The notes beneath the pieces were generated by a model that saw only the letters and a list, made by a program, of their open reading frames with translations, was not told where the DNA came from and did not search any database. Positions 36,574 through 46,974 of a stretch of 64,000 nucleotides of DNA are shown piece by piece. A program made the translations under genes and the position numbers. Position 1 is the first letter of the stretch, and each line of letters opens with the position of its first letter. The stretch comes from JALYXV01 sp963791545 (GTDB lineage: Bacteria > Actinomycetota > Acidimicrobiia > Acidimicrobiales > Palsa-688): contig CAWBSR010000004.1 in assembly GCA_963791545.1 (NCBI GenBank), positions 1 to 64,000 on the forward strand, in the 5' to 3' direction.

Positions 36574-38234
36574 CCGCCACGGCCGGGTCACGGTCGCCCA
36601 CCGAACCCACCCAGCCCACCGAACCGACAGGACCCGCAGAACCCGCAGTACCCACCCAGCTCACCGCTTCGAGCGCCGAGGGCAACGTGGCGCAGACCGC
36701 GGGGGCCCGCCGCCCCACTCCCGGCGCCTCGGGCGCGCCCCAGGCCCCGCCCACCGCGCCCGGCGGCCGGGTTTCTCTCGCGGCGGTCGTCGCCACCAGC
36801 GCCGGCGTCGCCGCCCTCGTGGTGCTACGCCACCTGGGGACCAAGCCCCTCTGGCGCGACGAGGCGATCAGCGTGTCGGTCGCCGCCCGGCCGGTCCTGC
36901 GGATCGTGTCGGTGCTCCCCCATCACGACGCCAACGCGGGGTTCTACTACCTGCTCCTCCACACCTGGCTGTGGTTCGGACACGGCACGGCGTGGGCCCG
37001 GGGGTTCTCGGCAATGTCCTTCACGGCCACGGCCGCCTTGGCGGCCTGGGCGGGTCACCGGTGGCGGGGCTGGGAAACCGGCCTCGCCCTGGGCCTCCTG
37101 GTCGCCCTCAATCCCTTCCTCGTCTACTACGGGCAGGAAACCAGGCCCTACGCCTTGGCGGTGGCGCTGGCCGCCGTCTCCACCATCGCCCTGTTCTGGC
37201 GAGGCGACGGCGCCGGCACCCAACCGGCACCCCGCCTCTATGCGGCGGCGACGGTCGCCCTGATCTACGCCGACCTGTTGGCGGTGCTGTATGTGGCCAC
37301 CCTGGCGGGGGCGGTGCTCGCCGTCTACCACCTCCGCCACCAGCGAGTACCAGCCCCCCTCAAGCGGTGCTGGTGGATCATCGGAGCCGCCACGGCGCCC
37401 CTCGCGGTGGTCATGCTGGTCTTCGAGCGGGGCCAGATCAGCTGGCTCATCCGTCCCACGCCGCAGGTGCTGGGCACCACCATCACCTCCATGAGCAGCG
37501 GGTGGCTGGGCCTCGAGGTCGTCGGTGTCCTGGCGGCGGTGGCCCTGATCGCCAGCCGAGGGGCCCGTGGAGCCCGCGACCGGCTCATCGTTGTCGCCCT
37601 GGTAGCCGGGTTCGCGCTGCCACCCCTGGGCCTGTGGGCCATGGCCCAGCTGACGCCGGTGTTCATCGACCGCTACGTGATCTGCTCCATCCTGGCGCTG
37701 GCGGGACTGGCCGCCGCCGGCCTGGCCGCCCTCAGGGACCACCTCGGAGGCAAGGGGCTGGGCCGGGTCGTCGCCCTCGCCGTCCTGGCGGGGCTGCTGG
37801 TCCTGGGCGGCCAGCGGGTGGCCAGGACCGAGGCGGCGCCCTTCAAGGTCGACAACACCCCGGCCGTGGTGGGCTTCATCCAATCCCAGGCCCAACCGGG
37901 TGACGCGGTGGCCTACGCCGGCGGGGGCCTGCGCACCGTGATCGATGCGTCCCTCCCCGCCGGCCGCTCATTTCCCGGCGATGTCGCCCTGGCGCCCGGC
38001 GGCCAGGCATCGCTCCAGTCGGACCTCTACGCCCGGGAGGTCACGGCCCCCCAACTCCAATCCCGGTTGGCGACGGTCAGCCGGCTGTGGATGGTCACCG
38101 ACCCCTCGGACCAGGACTACCCCCAGGGCGGCCCGTTCCTCACGTTGAAGCCGCTGGTGCTGGCGGCCTACGCGCCCACCACGACCACGTCCTTCGGCAC
38201 GATCGATGTGACGCTGTTCGTCCGCCGGCCTTAG
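36570..38234 (+). CDS. Membrane mannosyl/arabinosyl-type glycosyltransferase (GT39/GT83-like)
   Basis: About 554 residues if started at the TTG overlapping the previous stop. The first 70 residues are Thr/Pro/Glu-rich; then about nine to eleven membrane helices. The first loop has LWRDEAISVS with the Asp-Glu typical of polyprenyl-phosphate-sugar-dependent GT-C enzymes, and NPFLVYYGQETRPYALA marks the second region. GT-C enzymes use polyprenyl-linked sugars on the outer membrane face. A later start at GTG 36687 is possible. Together with the GT2 enzyme it suggests surface polysaccharide or protein glycosylation. Confidence 0.83.
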   Translation: MTATAGSRSPTEPTQPTEPTGPAEPAVPTQLTASSAEGNVAQTAGARRPTPGASGAPQAPPTAPGGRVSLAAVVATSAGVAALVVLRHLGTKPLWRDEAISVSVAARPVLRIVSVLPHHDANAGFYYLLLHTWLWFGHGTAWARGFSAMSFTATAALAAWAGHRWRGWETGLALGLLVALNPFLVYYGQETRPYALAVALAAVSTIALFWRGDGAGTQPAPRLYAAATVALIYADLLAVLYVATLAGAVLAVYHLRHQRVPAPLKRCWWIIGAATAPLAVVMLVFERGQISWLIRPTPQVLGTTITSMSSGWLGLEVVGVLAAVALIASRGARGARDRLIVVALVAGFALPPLGLWAMAQLTPVFIDRYVICSILALAGLAAAGLAALRDHLGGKGLGRVVALAVLAGLLVLGGQRVARTEAAPFKVDNTPAVVGFIQSQAQPGDAVAYAGGGLRTVIDASLPAGRSFPGDVALAPGGQASLQSDLYAREVTAPQLQSRLATVSRLWMVTDPSDQDYPQGGPFLTLKPLVLAAYAPTTTTSFGTIDVTLFVRRP

Positions 38235-38292
38235 CGGGCCACTACCCTTTGGGCCGGGAGAAATGCCGCGTGATGGTACAGGGAGGACATCC

Positions 38293-39528
38293 ATGCGAAC
38301 CACATCCCGCATCCGCCGGTGGGGCACCGCCGGCGCCGTCGTGGCCCTCGTGGCGCTGGCGGCATGCGGATCCAAGGGCAGCAGCACCACCGGAACCACG
38401 ACCGCCAACACCACCAGCGGCCAGGGCCACACCCTGAAGCTGGGCGCCGTGTTCTCACTCACCGGCGGTGGCGGCGTCTACGGCCCCCAACAGCAGCAGG
38501 CGGTCAAGCTGGCCCAGGACACCATCAACGCCGCGGGAGGAGTCAACGGCGCCACCTTGTCCATTGACGTCGTCGATGATGCCTCCACACCGGGCCAGAG
38601 CGCCCAGCAGACCCAGACCCTCATCCAGTCCAACCAGGTCGCGGCCCTGCTGGGACCGACGCTGTCCAACTCCGCGGTCGCGGCCCACCCCATCGCCAAC
38701 AGCCTGAAGACCCCGATGCTGGCCGTGTCGACCACCGGCCTCAACATCGTGGGGACCTGCCCCTACCCCTGCACCTACATCTTCCGCGACAGCCTGGGCG
38801 AGGCTACCGCCATCCCCAACAACATGAAGACCTATGTCGCCTCGGCCAACCCCAAACCCAAGACCGGGGTGCTGCTGTACCCCAACGACGACAAGTTCTC
38901 CGTCGACGGCGCCACCATCGTCAAGCAGACGGTTGGTGACGCCGCGGTCGGCATCCAGCTGCTCGACACCATCCAGTTCAGCAAGAACGACGCCGACCTG
39001 ACCCAGTTCGTCAACCAGGCGGTGGCCAAGCACCCCGACGTGATCTTCATCACCTCACTCGGCGGCATCCCGGCCAAGATCATGACCGCCGCCCGCCAGC
39101 AGGGTTTCACGGGCCAGTTTCTCGGGGGCAACGGCTTCAACTCGGCCTCGGTGTCCAAGCAGGCGGGCAGCTTCGGCAAGGGAGCCCAGAGCGCCAGCGG
39201 CTGGTTCCTGGGCAACACCTTCCCCTCGAATGCCGATTTCGTAAAGGCCTTCCGGGCCAAATACGGGACCGACCCCGACCAGTTCGCAGCCCAGGCCTAC
39301 ACCGGCGTGCTGATCCTGGTGGACGCCGCCAAGCGGGCCCACCTCACCTACTCCGACCTGGCCGGCGACCGCGACAAGCTCCGCGCCGCCATGGAGACGA
39401 CCAACATCGAGACGCCGCTGGGCCCTTTCCAGTTCACCTCGAGCCACGACGTCCACCAGACAGTCTGGATCATCGCCATGGACGGCCAGGGCGGCTTCAC
39501 CCTGGTGACCTCGGTAAAGCCCAGCTGA
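38293..39528 (+). CDS. livK: Branched-chain amino-acid-type ABC transporter substrate-binding lipoprotein
   Basis: 411 residues from ATG 38293 behind GGGAGG. A lipoprotein signal (VVALVALAAC, Cys near 25) is followed by a type I periplasmic-binding fold: LKLGAVFSLTGGGGVYG, NSAVAAHPIANSLKTP and FVKAFRAKYGTDPDQFAAQAY. It delivers ligand to the permease and ATPases encoded downstream. Liv-type systems transport amino acids, urea or aromatic acids; the ligand is undetermined. Confidence 0.92.
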   Translation: MRTTSRIRRWGTAGAVVALVALAACGSKGSSTTGTTTANTTSGQGHTLKLGAVFSLTGGGGVYGPQQQQAVKLAQDTINAAGGVNGATLSIDVVDDASTPGQSAQQTQTLIQSNQVAALLGPTLSNSAVAAHPIANSLKTPMLAVSTTGLNIVGTCPYPCTYIFRDSLGEATAIPNNMKTYVASANPKPKTGVLLYPNDDKFSVDGATIVKQTVGDAAVGIQLLDTIQFSKNDADLTQFVNQAVAKHPDVIFITSLGGIPAKIMTAARQQGFTGQFLGGNGFNSASVSKQAGSFGKGAQSASGWFLGNTFPSNADFVKAFRAKYGTDPDQFAAQAYTGVLILVDAAKRAHLTYSDLAGDRDKLRAAMETTNIETPLGPFQFTSSHDVHQTVWIIAMDGQGGFTLVTSVKPS

Positions 39529-39538
39529 CCTAGATCCG

Positions 39539-40459
39539 GTGCGCAACACCATTCAGCAGCTGCTGAACGGCGTCTTCATAGGGGCGATATACGCCCTGTT
39601 CGCGCTGGGGTACACCCTGGTGTTCGGGCTCCTCGACGTTCTCAACCTGGCCCACTCCGAGGTCTTCATGCTGGGCGCGGTGGTGACCTACTCGTTGGTC
39701 GCCCTGCACCAGGTCCCGTTCCTCCCGGCGGTGGCCCTCGGCATCGTGGCGGGCGGCGTGCTGGGCGTCGTCATCGAGTTCGTGGCCCTGCGCCCGCTGC
39801 GACGCCGGGGGGCGCCGCCCATCGCGGCGCTGATCTCGACGATCGGGCTGGCCCTGATCCTGGTGGCGCTCGTCGAGCAGGCCAAGACGGGTAGCCGGCT
39901 GGCGTGGCTGTGGCGGGACGGGGCCAACGACGTCCAGTTTCCCCCGGGGAAGGTCCCGGGCCGCATCTGGCATCTGGAGGGACTGACCCTGCCCGCCACC
40001 AAGATCGCCATTGTCGTCCTCGCAGTGGCCCTCATGGCGGCCCTCGGCTTCATCATGGTCAAGACCCCGGCCGGTCGGGCAGTGCGGGCGGTGGCGGAGA
40101 ACCCCCGGGCGGCGCAGCTGATGGGGGTAAATGTGGACCGGGTCATCCTCTACACGCTGGTGGCCAGTTCCGCCCTGGCCGCGGTGGCGGGGATCTGTTT
40201 CGCCCTGGCGCTCAATGACATCAGCCCCTACATCGGAAGGGACCAGGTCGAGTTGCGGGGCCTGGCGGTGATCGTCCTCGGGGGGATGGGCAGCATCCCG
40301 GGCACCTTCATCGGGGGCTTCACGCTGGGGATACTGGAGTCGATCACCATCCTCACGCTGGGTACCGACGTCCGGGCGGTCGGGTTCATCGCCCTGTTCG
40401 TGATGCTGATCCTGCGGCCCACCGGGCTGTTGGGTCGCCCCATCACCGAGCGAGTCTGA
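39539..40459 (+). CDS. livH: Branched-chain amino-acid-type ABC permease (LivH)
   Basis: 306 residues, about eight membrane helices. LLNGVFIGAIYALFALGYTLVFG at the start and GMGSIPGTFIGGFTLGILES near the end are LivH marks. It starts at a GTG 10 bases after the substrate-binding gene, with no ribosome-binding site of its own, so it depends on upstream translation. Confidence 0.93.
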   Translation: MRNTIQQLLNGVFIGAIYALFALGYTLVFGLLDVLNLAHSEVFMLGAVVTYSLVALHQVPFLPAVALGIVAGGVLGVVIEFVALRPLRRRGAPPIAALISTIGLALILVALVEQAKTGSRLAWLWRDGANDVQFPPGKVPGRIWHLEGLTLPATKIAIVVLAVALMAALGFIMVKTPAGRAVRAVAENPRAAQLMGVNVDRVILYTLVASSALAAVAGICFALALNDISPYIGRDQVELRGLAVIVLGGMGSIPGTFIGGFTLGILESITILTLGTDVRAVGFIALFVMLILRPTGLLGRPITERV

Positions 40460-40465
40460 GCCGCA

Positions 40466-41427
<962 letters not shown>

Positions 41428-41431
<4 letters not shown>

Positions 41432-42288
41432 CGGCGCTGCTGGAGCTGCGCGACGTCCACAAACATTTCGGCGGGGTGAATGCCGTCGACGGGGTCTCGC
41501 TCTCGGTTTCCGAGGGTACCGTCGCCGGTCTCATCGGGCCCAACGGGGCGGGAAAGACCACCGTCGTCAACCTGGTCACGGGGCAAATGGCTCCCGACCG
41601 CGGCGACATCCTCCTCCATGGCACGCCGATCGGGGGTCTGCGACCCCACCAGGTAGCCGCGAGAGGGGTGGCCCGGACGTTTCAGAACATCCGCCTCTAC
41701 CGGCCCCTGACGGTGTTCGAGAACGTGCTGGCGGGGATGCACGTGCACCGCCGCAGCGACGGTTGGGCCCACCTGGTCCCCAGCCGGCGGCCCCGGGCCC
41801 CCGATGAGGCGCGCCAGGAGGAGGCGTTCCGGCTCCTGACCCAGGTGGGGCTCGATCCGTCGCGGGTAGCCGACCGGCAATCGGCGACGCTGTCCTACGG
41901 CGATCAGCGGCGCCTCGAGATCGCCCGGGCGCTGGCGCTGCGCCCCCGGCTGCTGCTACTGGACGAGCCCGCGGCGGGCCTCAATCCCAGCGAGAAGGCC
42001 CAGCTCGGGGAACTGCTGGGCCGGCTGCGGGCCGAGGGCCTGACGGTCGTGTTGATCGACCACGACATCAAGCTGGTGCTCGGGGTATGTGACGACGTGA
42101 CCGTGCTGAACTTCGGGCGGCGCATCGCGGCGGGGCCGCCTACCACCGTTGCCGCCGACGAGGCGGTGGTGACGGCGTACCTCGGAGTGGGAGCCCACGC
42201 CGATGCCCTTCCCACGGAGGACGCCGCGGCTCGGGACGGGGGGTGCGCTGACAAATCCGTGCGTACACCCGGATTTGTCAGCGCACCC
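41428..42288 (+). CDS. livG: LivG half of a fused livG-livF reading frame
   Basis: Starts at a GTG overlapping the livM stop. Walker A is GPNGAGKTTVV, the signature LSYGDQRRLEIARAL, Walker B LLLLDEPAAGLNPSEKAQ, with the LivG-type insert VARTFQNIRLYRPLTV. LivG normally ends soon after a segment like AYLGV, here at about 42190. There is no stop; the frame continues through about 27 linker residues encoded by a perfect inverted repeat into LivF. Corrected for the LivF frameshift, the fused product would be 522 residues. Both ATPase domains would then be tethered, as in other double-ATPase proteins. Confidence 0.9.
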
Positions 42289-42289
42289 C
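42240..42289. repeat. Perfect 20-bp inverted repeat at the livG-livF junction
   Basis: Left arm 42240-42259 (GGGGTGCGCTGACAAATCCG) and right arm 42270-42289 are exact reverse complements around the 10-base loop TGCGTACACC. The hairpin would be far stronger than local GC chance. It lacks a T-run, so it is not a typical terminator. It sits exactly where livG should stop and livF start. It may be a REP-like or miniature mobile repeat, or an mRNA-processing structure; I saw no second copy in this window. Confidence 0.9.
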
Positions 42290-42995
42290 TGCTCGTCGTG
42301 GAGCAGCTGGCGGTGAGTTACGGGGCGGTCGAGGCGGTGACCGACGTCAGCCTGGCGGTGGCCGAGGGCGAGATCGTCGCCCTGATCGGGGCCAACGGCG
42401 CAGGGAAGTCGACGGTCCTCAACACCCTGTCGGGCCTCCTGCGGCCCCGGCGCGGTGAGGCCCGGCTGGGATCGCTGGACCTGACCTCGGCCCGGCCCCG
42501 GGCCATCGTGCGGGCGGGCCTGATCCAGGTACCCGAGGGCCGGGAGATCCTGACCCGGCTAACGGTGGAGGAGAACCTCCAACTCGGCGGATGGGCCCGT
42601 CGGGACCGGGAGGCGGCGGCAGCCGCGGTCGAGGAGATGATGGAGCGATTCCCCATCCTGCGCCAGCGGCGCCGCTTGGCCGCCGGGCAGCTCTCGGGGG
42701 GGAACAACAGCAGCTGGCCATCGCCCGAGCCCTCATCGCCGGGCCCCGCCTGCTACTGCTCGACGAGCCCTCCCTCGGGTTGGCGCCGCAGTTGGTCGAG
42801 GAGGTGTTCGCCCTCATCTCGTCCATCCGCGACGATGGCATCACCGTCCTGCTGGTCGAGCAGAACGCCCGGCGGGCCCTCGAGCTGGCCGACCGGGCCT
42901 ATGTCATCGAGACCGGCCGGGTCGTGCTCTCCGGCACCGGGAGGGAGCTCCGCGACCACCCCCTGGTCCGCCGCGCCTACCTGGGAACCGCCTGA
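42289..42995 (+). CDS. livF: LivF half, broken by one missing G
   Basis: LLVVEQLAVSYGAVEAVTDV begins the domain; Walker A is GANGAGKSTVL. At the signature, QLSGG is followed by nonsense in the same frame, while the next frame continues EQQQLAIARALIAGPRLLLL with Walker B LLLDEPSLGLAPQ and H-loop. Adding one G to the run of seven at 42696-42702 restores one continuous LivF ending at TGA 42993-42995. As sequenced, the first frame runs on to 43278. No independent start with a ribosome-binding site exists, only a GTG at 42298. Confidence 0.88.
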
Positions 42996-43808
42996 CTCCC
43001 CGGGATTCTCGGCGTCGAGGAAGCGACGGAACCGGGTGGGGCGCACCAGCTCCGCCAACGCCGCGAAATTGGTGATGGCCTGGTCCTGCCGGCTGGGGGT
43101 GAAGCGGACGTGTTCCGATTTGGTCGGGGCGGGGGCGAGTCCCAGCCGGGCGCAGATCCGGTCCGCCGTGGCCTGCTGGGCGGCGGGGTCGGCCAGGTCC
43201 TGTTCGTACCTCAAGGTGACATGCGGCAGGCCGGCCAGCATGGTGGCCAGGTACTGGTCGCTCTCCTCGAAGAGATAGGTCATCATCAGGACCTCGACCG
43301 GGTCGATGTCCAAGGGCCGGAACTCGGCGCCGTCCTGGCGGCGCACGTGCCATTGAGTCCTGGCCGCGATGGTCGAAGAGATCGCCTGGGCCAGGTAGTT
43401 GTCCCGGCGGAGGAAGACCAGGTGGACGCCTGCCGCCGACAGCTGGCTCAGGTACCGGGTTCGTTCCCGCAGCACCTGGTACCCGAAATGCCCGCAGTGG
43501 ATCTTGAAGCCGTAGGCCTTTGCCCCCCGGAGTCCCGCTTTGGCGGCCCTCCCCTCAATGAAGCGCTCCGGCAGGACCAGCCGGTCCCGCAGGATCTCGG
43601 CGTCGCAGATGATCTCGGGGTGCGAGCTCAGGAGGTCGGTCAACAGTTCGCTACCGGCCCGCCCCGGCGTCACGATGACGAAGCGGGCCCCCGGTTGTAG
43701 GCGCCGGCCCACCGCGCCGAGGGCGTACATCCGCAACGAGTGCGTGCGGAGCCATCCCGCCCGCGAGGCCAGGGGGTTGCGGGCACGTACCCATTCCACG
43801 GCGTGCAC
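42753..43808 (-). CDS. Sulfotransferase family protein (Stf0-like), long antisense tail
   Basis: Up to 351 residues. PAPS-binding features are visible: FVIVTPGRAGSELLTDLLSS (phosphosulfate loop) and HLVFLRRDNYLAQAISS (3'-phosphate loop), typical of trehalose or glycolipid sulfotransferases. The recognisable domain ends near residue 270 (TRFRRFLDAENPGE), as expected for the family; the last 80 residues are antisense to livF and probably artefactual, the result of an indel near 43000, or a genuine read-through. The GTG start has TACTTT 6 bases upstream. Confidence 0.8.
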   Translation of the reverse strand: MHAVEWVRARNPLASRAGWLRTHSLRMYALGAVGRRLQPGARFVIVTPGRAGSELLTDLLSSHPEIICDAEILRDRLVLPERFIEGRAAKAGLRGAKAYGFKIHCGHFGYQVLRERTRYLSQLSAAGVHLVFLRRDNYLAQAISSTIAARTQWHVRRQDGAEFRPLDIDPVEVLMMTYLFEESDQYLATMLAGLPHVTLRYEQDLADPAAQQATADRICARLGLAPAPTKSEHVRFTPSRQDQAITNFAALAELVRPTRFRRFLDAENPGESGGSQVGAADQGVVAELPPGAGEHDPAGLDDIGPVGQLEGPPGVLLDQQDGDAIVADGRDEGEHLLDQLRRQPEGGLVEQ

Positions 43809-43814
43809 CGCCGA

Positions 43815-43820
43815 AAAGTA
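43815..43820 (-). promoter_or_regulatory. Candidate -10 box (TACTTT) of the sulfotransferase gene
   Basis: TANNNT 6 bases before the GTG at 43808. Confidence 0.4.
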
Positions 43821-43821
43821 C

Positions 43822-45827
43822 CTAACTCCAGCGGGGCAGGTTTACCGCCCCGGCCGGGCCGGGCCGGCTGGGGAGCTCGGGCGCCGCCGCGACAGCCTTG
43901 GCCGATCCGGGGGGCAGCGCCGGGTGCTCCACCAGTTCGTCCAGCCGGACCAAGGCGCGGTCAAGCTGGACGACGCTCTGGCGGAGCTTCCTGGTGAGCC
44001 GGGCGATACCGTCGGCCAACTCCGAGCCGCCCCCGGCGGAGGCGGCCAGCGCCGTCACCTGTTCGTCGATGCGCAGGGCCAGGCGTTGCATCTCCTGCTC
44101 GATCGAGGTGCCGATGCGCTCGGCGGCCTGGGTCCGCCGGTCGCTGACCTCCATGCGCTCGTCGATCGACTGGAGGGCGCCGGTCGAGCGGCGTAACTGA
44201 TCACCGATGCGGTCCATCTGCACCTGCAGTTTCTCGATGGCGGCCATGATCCCCTGCCCTTCGAGACCGCCGGTCAGCTCCCCGGGGCGGCGCCGTAGCA
44301 TCACCTCGGACAGCAAGGCGGTGACATCGGCCGTCACCGCTTCCGCCACTTCTCCCGGACGAGGGATCAGGGGCAGGAGGGCGTCGATCAACTCGCGGGG
44401 GTCGCTGCGCCCCAGCGACTCGCCCAGCCGGGCCGACAGCCGGCGGGCCAGCGGCTCGACGAGGTTGCGGTCGCCGGTCATGGCCCGGGCGATGAGCTCC
44501 TCGACGTCTCGGAGGTCGGGCTTGACTTTCAAGTGGGACAGGCTCTCCTGCATGGCGGCGATGACGGCGGCGATTTCGGCGCCTCCACCAAAACCCCCTG
44601 GGCGGGCGGCGGGGCCGGTGACGTGGGCGGGGGCGGTGCCGGAGCAAGCGGAGGCGGGGCCGGGGCAGGCGGAGGCGGGGCCGGGGGCGGCGGAGGCGGA
44701 GGCGGGGGCGGGGGCGGCGGAGGCGGGGCGGGGGCGGCAACCCGGTCTTGGGGCCCCGGACCCGGGCGAGGGGAGGTGCCGGCGGCGCCTGTGGCGACTC
44801 CGGTGGGGGCCGTGGCTGCGGCGGCCGGGGCGGCCGGGGCTGCTTCCCGCCGTCGTGGCGATTCCGGTCCGTCGTCCGAGACCGGACCGGTCGCCTCCGG
44901 CCCAGGGCTCCGACCGAGGTCCGCCTTGCCGTCGCCGGAGCGGACACCCCGGGCCCACCCGGTCGGGGGCCCGCCACCCTCGTCCGCCTCCTCGGAGCCG
45001 GAGTCGGAGTCGGAGTCGGAGTCGGAGTCGGAGTCGGAACGGGAATCGGAGGCGTCAAAATCGTCGGCGTCGTCGGAGTCGTCCAGTTGCGGCACCCACC
45101 AGCCCCGAAGCGGCGTCGGGGGGTGGGGCGGGTCCGAGAATGCGGCTGCGGCTGCGGCTGCGGCTGCGGTTGCGGCCTCCCACGGCCGTCCCGGCGTCTC
45201 CCACCCGTCGCCGGCGCCCGGCAGCGGCACCGGGGACCCCGGTCCGAGCTCGTCTGGCTGGCCCCGCCGCCACAGCGATTCCTGGAAATTGTCGTCCGTG
45301 TCCGCCAGCGGTGGCGGGTGCTCTTCGGCCACCCAGGACCGCCAGTCGGCCAGGGTGACGGCCCACGCCCGGCGGGCGAGGGCACACTCCTCGGGATCTC
45401 CCATGAGCGTCTCGCCACCGGCGAAGCGGAACTCGAAGTCGCCGGTCGAATCGCGCACCAGCACGCAGCGCTCCAGGCCCGAGCGACTCTGGCTCACGAC
45501 CTCGATGCCGTCGTCGCTGTCGCGCGCCGCCCGCAGGGCGATTTTCAGCGCCGCCGCGGCCGCCAGGCCCGATCGGACCTCAGTCGGCTCCAGGTTCCCC
45601 GGGCGGTACGCCCGTACCTCGAAGCTGGCAACCTCACCCGGTATCGGCACCAGGTACGGGGTGACCAGCCGGTCGCCGCCCTCGATGGCGCCGACCACCA
45701 GCAGCCGGGCCAGGATGCGCCCCGCAGTGGGACTGGAAGCGGCCCCCGGAGCCGTCAGGGCGCACCGCAACAGGAACTCGAGGAACAGATCCTGGTCGCC
45801 CGTCTCCTTCAGCAGTCGGTTCACCAT
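43822..45827 (-). CDS. Large Pro-rich, Asp-Ser-repeat protein with C-terminal coiled coil; frame broken
   Basis: An N-terminal domain of about 190 residues (MVNRLLKETGDQDLFLEFLL onward) leads into an Ala run, an (Asp-Ser)n acidic stretch and a long Pro-rich segment in one frame; a helical C-terminal part (EIAAVIAAMQESLSHLK, LVEPLARRL, then coiled coil to NLPRWS) lies in another. One base added to the A4C5 tract at 44590-44598 (plus-strand view) joins both into 668 residues with Q-G-G-F-G-G-G-A-E across the join. No membrane segment is seen. The build resembles actinobacterial scaffold proteins, but I cannot name it. Confidence 0.72.
44640..44740 (-). repeat. GC-rich proline-codon repeat tract
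   Basis: Near-continuous GGCGGAGGCGGGGC-type repeats on the plus strand encode the poly-Pro segment of the minus-strand protein. The tract is prone to replication slippage and to assembly error. Confidence 0.7.
45001..45038. repeat. Hexanucleotide microsatellite (GAGTCG)6
   Basis: Six perfect GAGTCG units plus two bases, encoding the Asp-Ser repeat on the minus strand. The unit length of six keeps the frame, so copy number could vary without breaking the gene. Confidence 0.85.
45141..45176. repeat. Hexanucleotide microsatellite (TGCGGC)6
   Basis: Six units, one with a single change (TGCGGT), encoding an Ala run on the minus strand in the same protein. Confidence 0.8.
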
Positions 45828-45876
45828 AGGTGGCTACCAGTTTGTGCCCTGCGGGCGGCCTCCCGACACCGCATCC

Positions 45877-46875
45877 TCACTGCATCCGCAGTGTGATGAT
45901 CTTGGCGTTGTCGGCGATGTCGGTCTCGCCTGCTGCGGTGTCGATCCGGGCCGTCAGCGTGGTCGGCTGGCCGGCCACCACCCGAAGCCCGCCCAGGGTC
46001 ACGGTGCGGGTCTGACCGGGAGCCAGATCGACGAAGTCCCGGACCATCTGGGTGGGCCCGAACAGGGCAGGGGCAATCGTGGCCGACACCGTCAGGTTCT
46101 TCTCGGGCTGGTTGCCGGTGTTGGCGACCACGATCTGGAGGCTCAGCGCCTTGGCGACGGGAAGGACCTGCACCCCGTTCTGCACGTTGACCGGCTGGGG
46201 GTTGGTCGTGACCAGGACCACCCGCACGTCGTTGACCGGGGTCACGCTGTGCGCCGATCGCAGGCTGGCGACGAAGACCGACAGGGTGTCGGCGCTGTAG
46301 GCGGCGGCATTGGTGACCCACCGGGAGTCGGGGAGCGGAGGATTCATCGTCCCCATGGCCTGTTGGAACAAGCTGTAGGCCCGGTCGGCCGCCTGGAAGT
46401 CGAGGCCCACGCTGGTCAGCGCCTGGATGCCGGCGTCCTGGGTGGGGCCATTCAGCGCCACCCCGACTGCCTGGCTCAGGGCCTTGGTCCCGGTGTAGCG
46501 GATGTCCAGGGCGGCGACCAGGAGGGCGTGGACGGTCCTCATCTGGCTGGGCGGGTTGAGCTTCTGGATCGCCGTCAGGGTCTGCTGGGCCTGGGCGGCG
46601 ACACCGTTGATGTGGTTCACGATGGTGGCCGGGGACAGGCCCAACGCCTGGGTGCGGACCGCGTTCAGGTCCAGTCCTTCCTGGCTCGACTGCTGGATGG
46701 CCGGGAGGGCCTGGTCCAGGTAGGACTGCTGGGCCTGCTGGCGGGCCGGGGCCGGGGAACGGGTCGACATGGCGGCATTGATCGCGATGACCAGCAGGGT
46801 GGCCAGCAGCCCGAAAAACAACCAGGGCCGGCCCCGACGGCGAGTCGTGCGTGTCGGGCGGCTTCCCAATGCCAT
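45877..46875 (-). CDS. Membrane-anchored protein with C-terminal CARDB/Ig-like domain
   Basis: 332 residues. A basic N-terminus and one membrane helix (about 18-36) precede a helical extracytoplasmic domain (60-200) and a beta-sandwich (about 215-332) with LQIVVANTGNQPEKNLTVS and DLAPGQTRTVTLGGL, marks of CARDB-type Ig-like domains. TAGGGT lies 9 bases before the ATG. It lies upstream, in the same direction, of the Pro-rich scaffold-like protein, 49 bases apart, so the two may be co-transcribed. Function is unknown. Confidence 0.72.
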   Translation of the reverse strand: MALGSRPTRTTRRRGRPWLFFGLLATLLVIAINAAMSTRSPAPARQQAQQSYLDQALPAIQQSSQEGLDLNAVRTQALGLSPATIVNHINGVAAQAQQTLTAIQKLNPPSQMRTVHALLVAALDIRYTGTKALSQAVGVALNGPTQDAGIQALTSVGLDFQAADRAYSLFQQAMGTMNPPLPDSRWVTNAAAYSADTLSVFVASLRSAHSVTPVNDVRVVLVTTNPQPVNVQNGVQVLPVAKALSLQIVVANTGNQPEKNLTVSATIAPALFGPTQMVRDFVDLAPGQTRTVTLGGLRVVAGQPTTLTARIDTAAGETDIADNAKIITLRMQ

Positions 46876-46974
46876 CTCCGCGAAACCCTAGTGCCGGGCT
46901 GGGCCGCAAGCGGGCCGGCCAGCCCCGGCTGGGTGGGCTGGACCGGACGCCCCTGATCGGCGACTATCTGGGGC

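Noticed and set aside
44995..45180. Repeat cluster considered as a CRISPR array
   Set aside because: Units are 6 bases, contiguous and without spacers: coding microsatellites.
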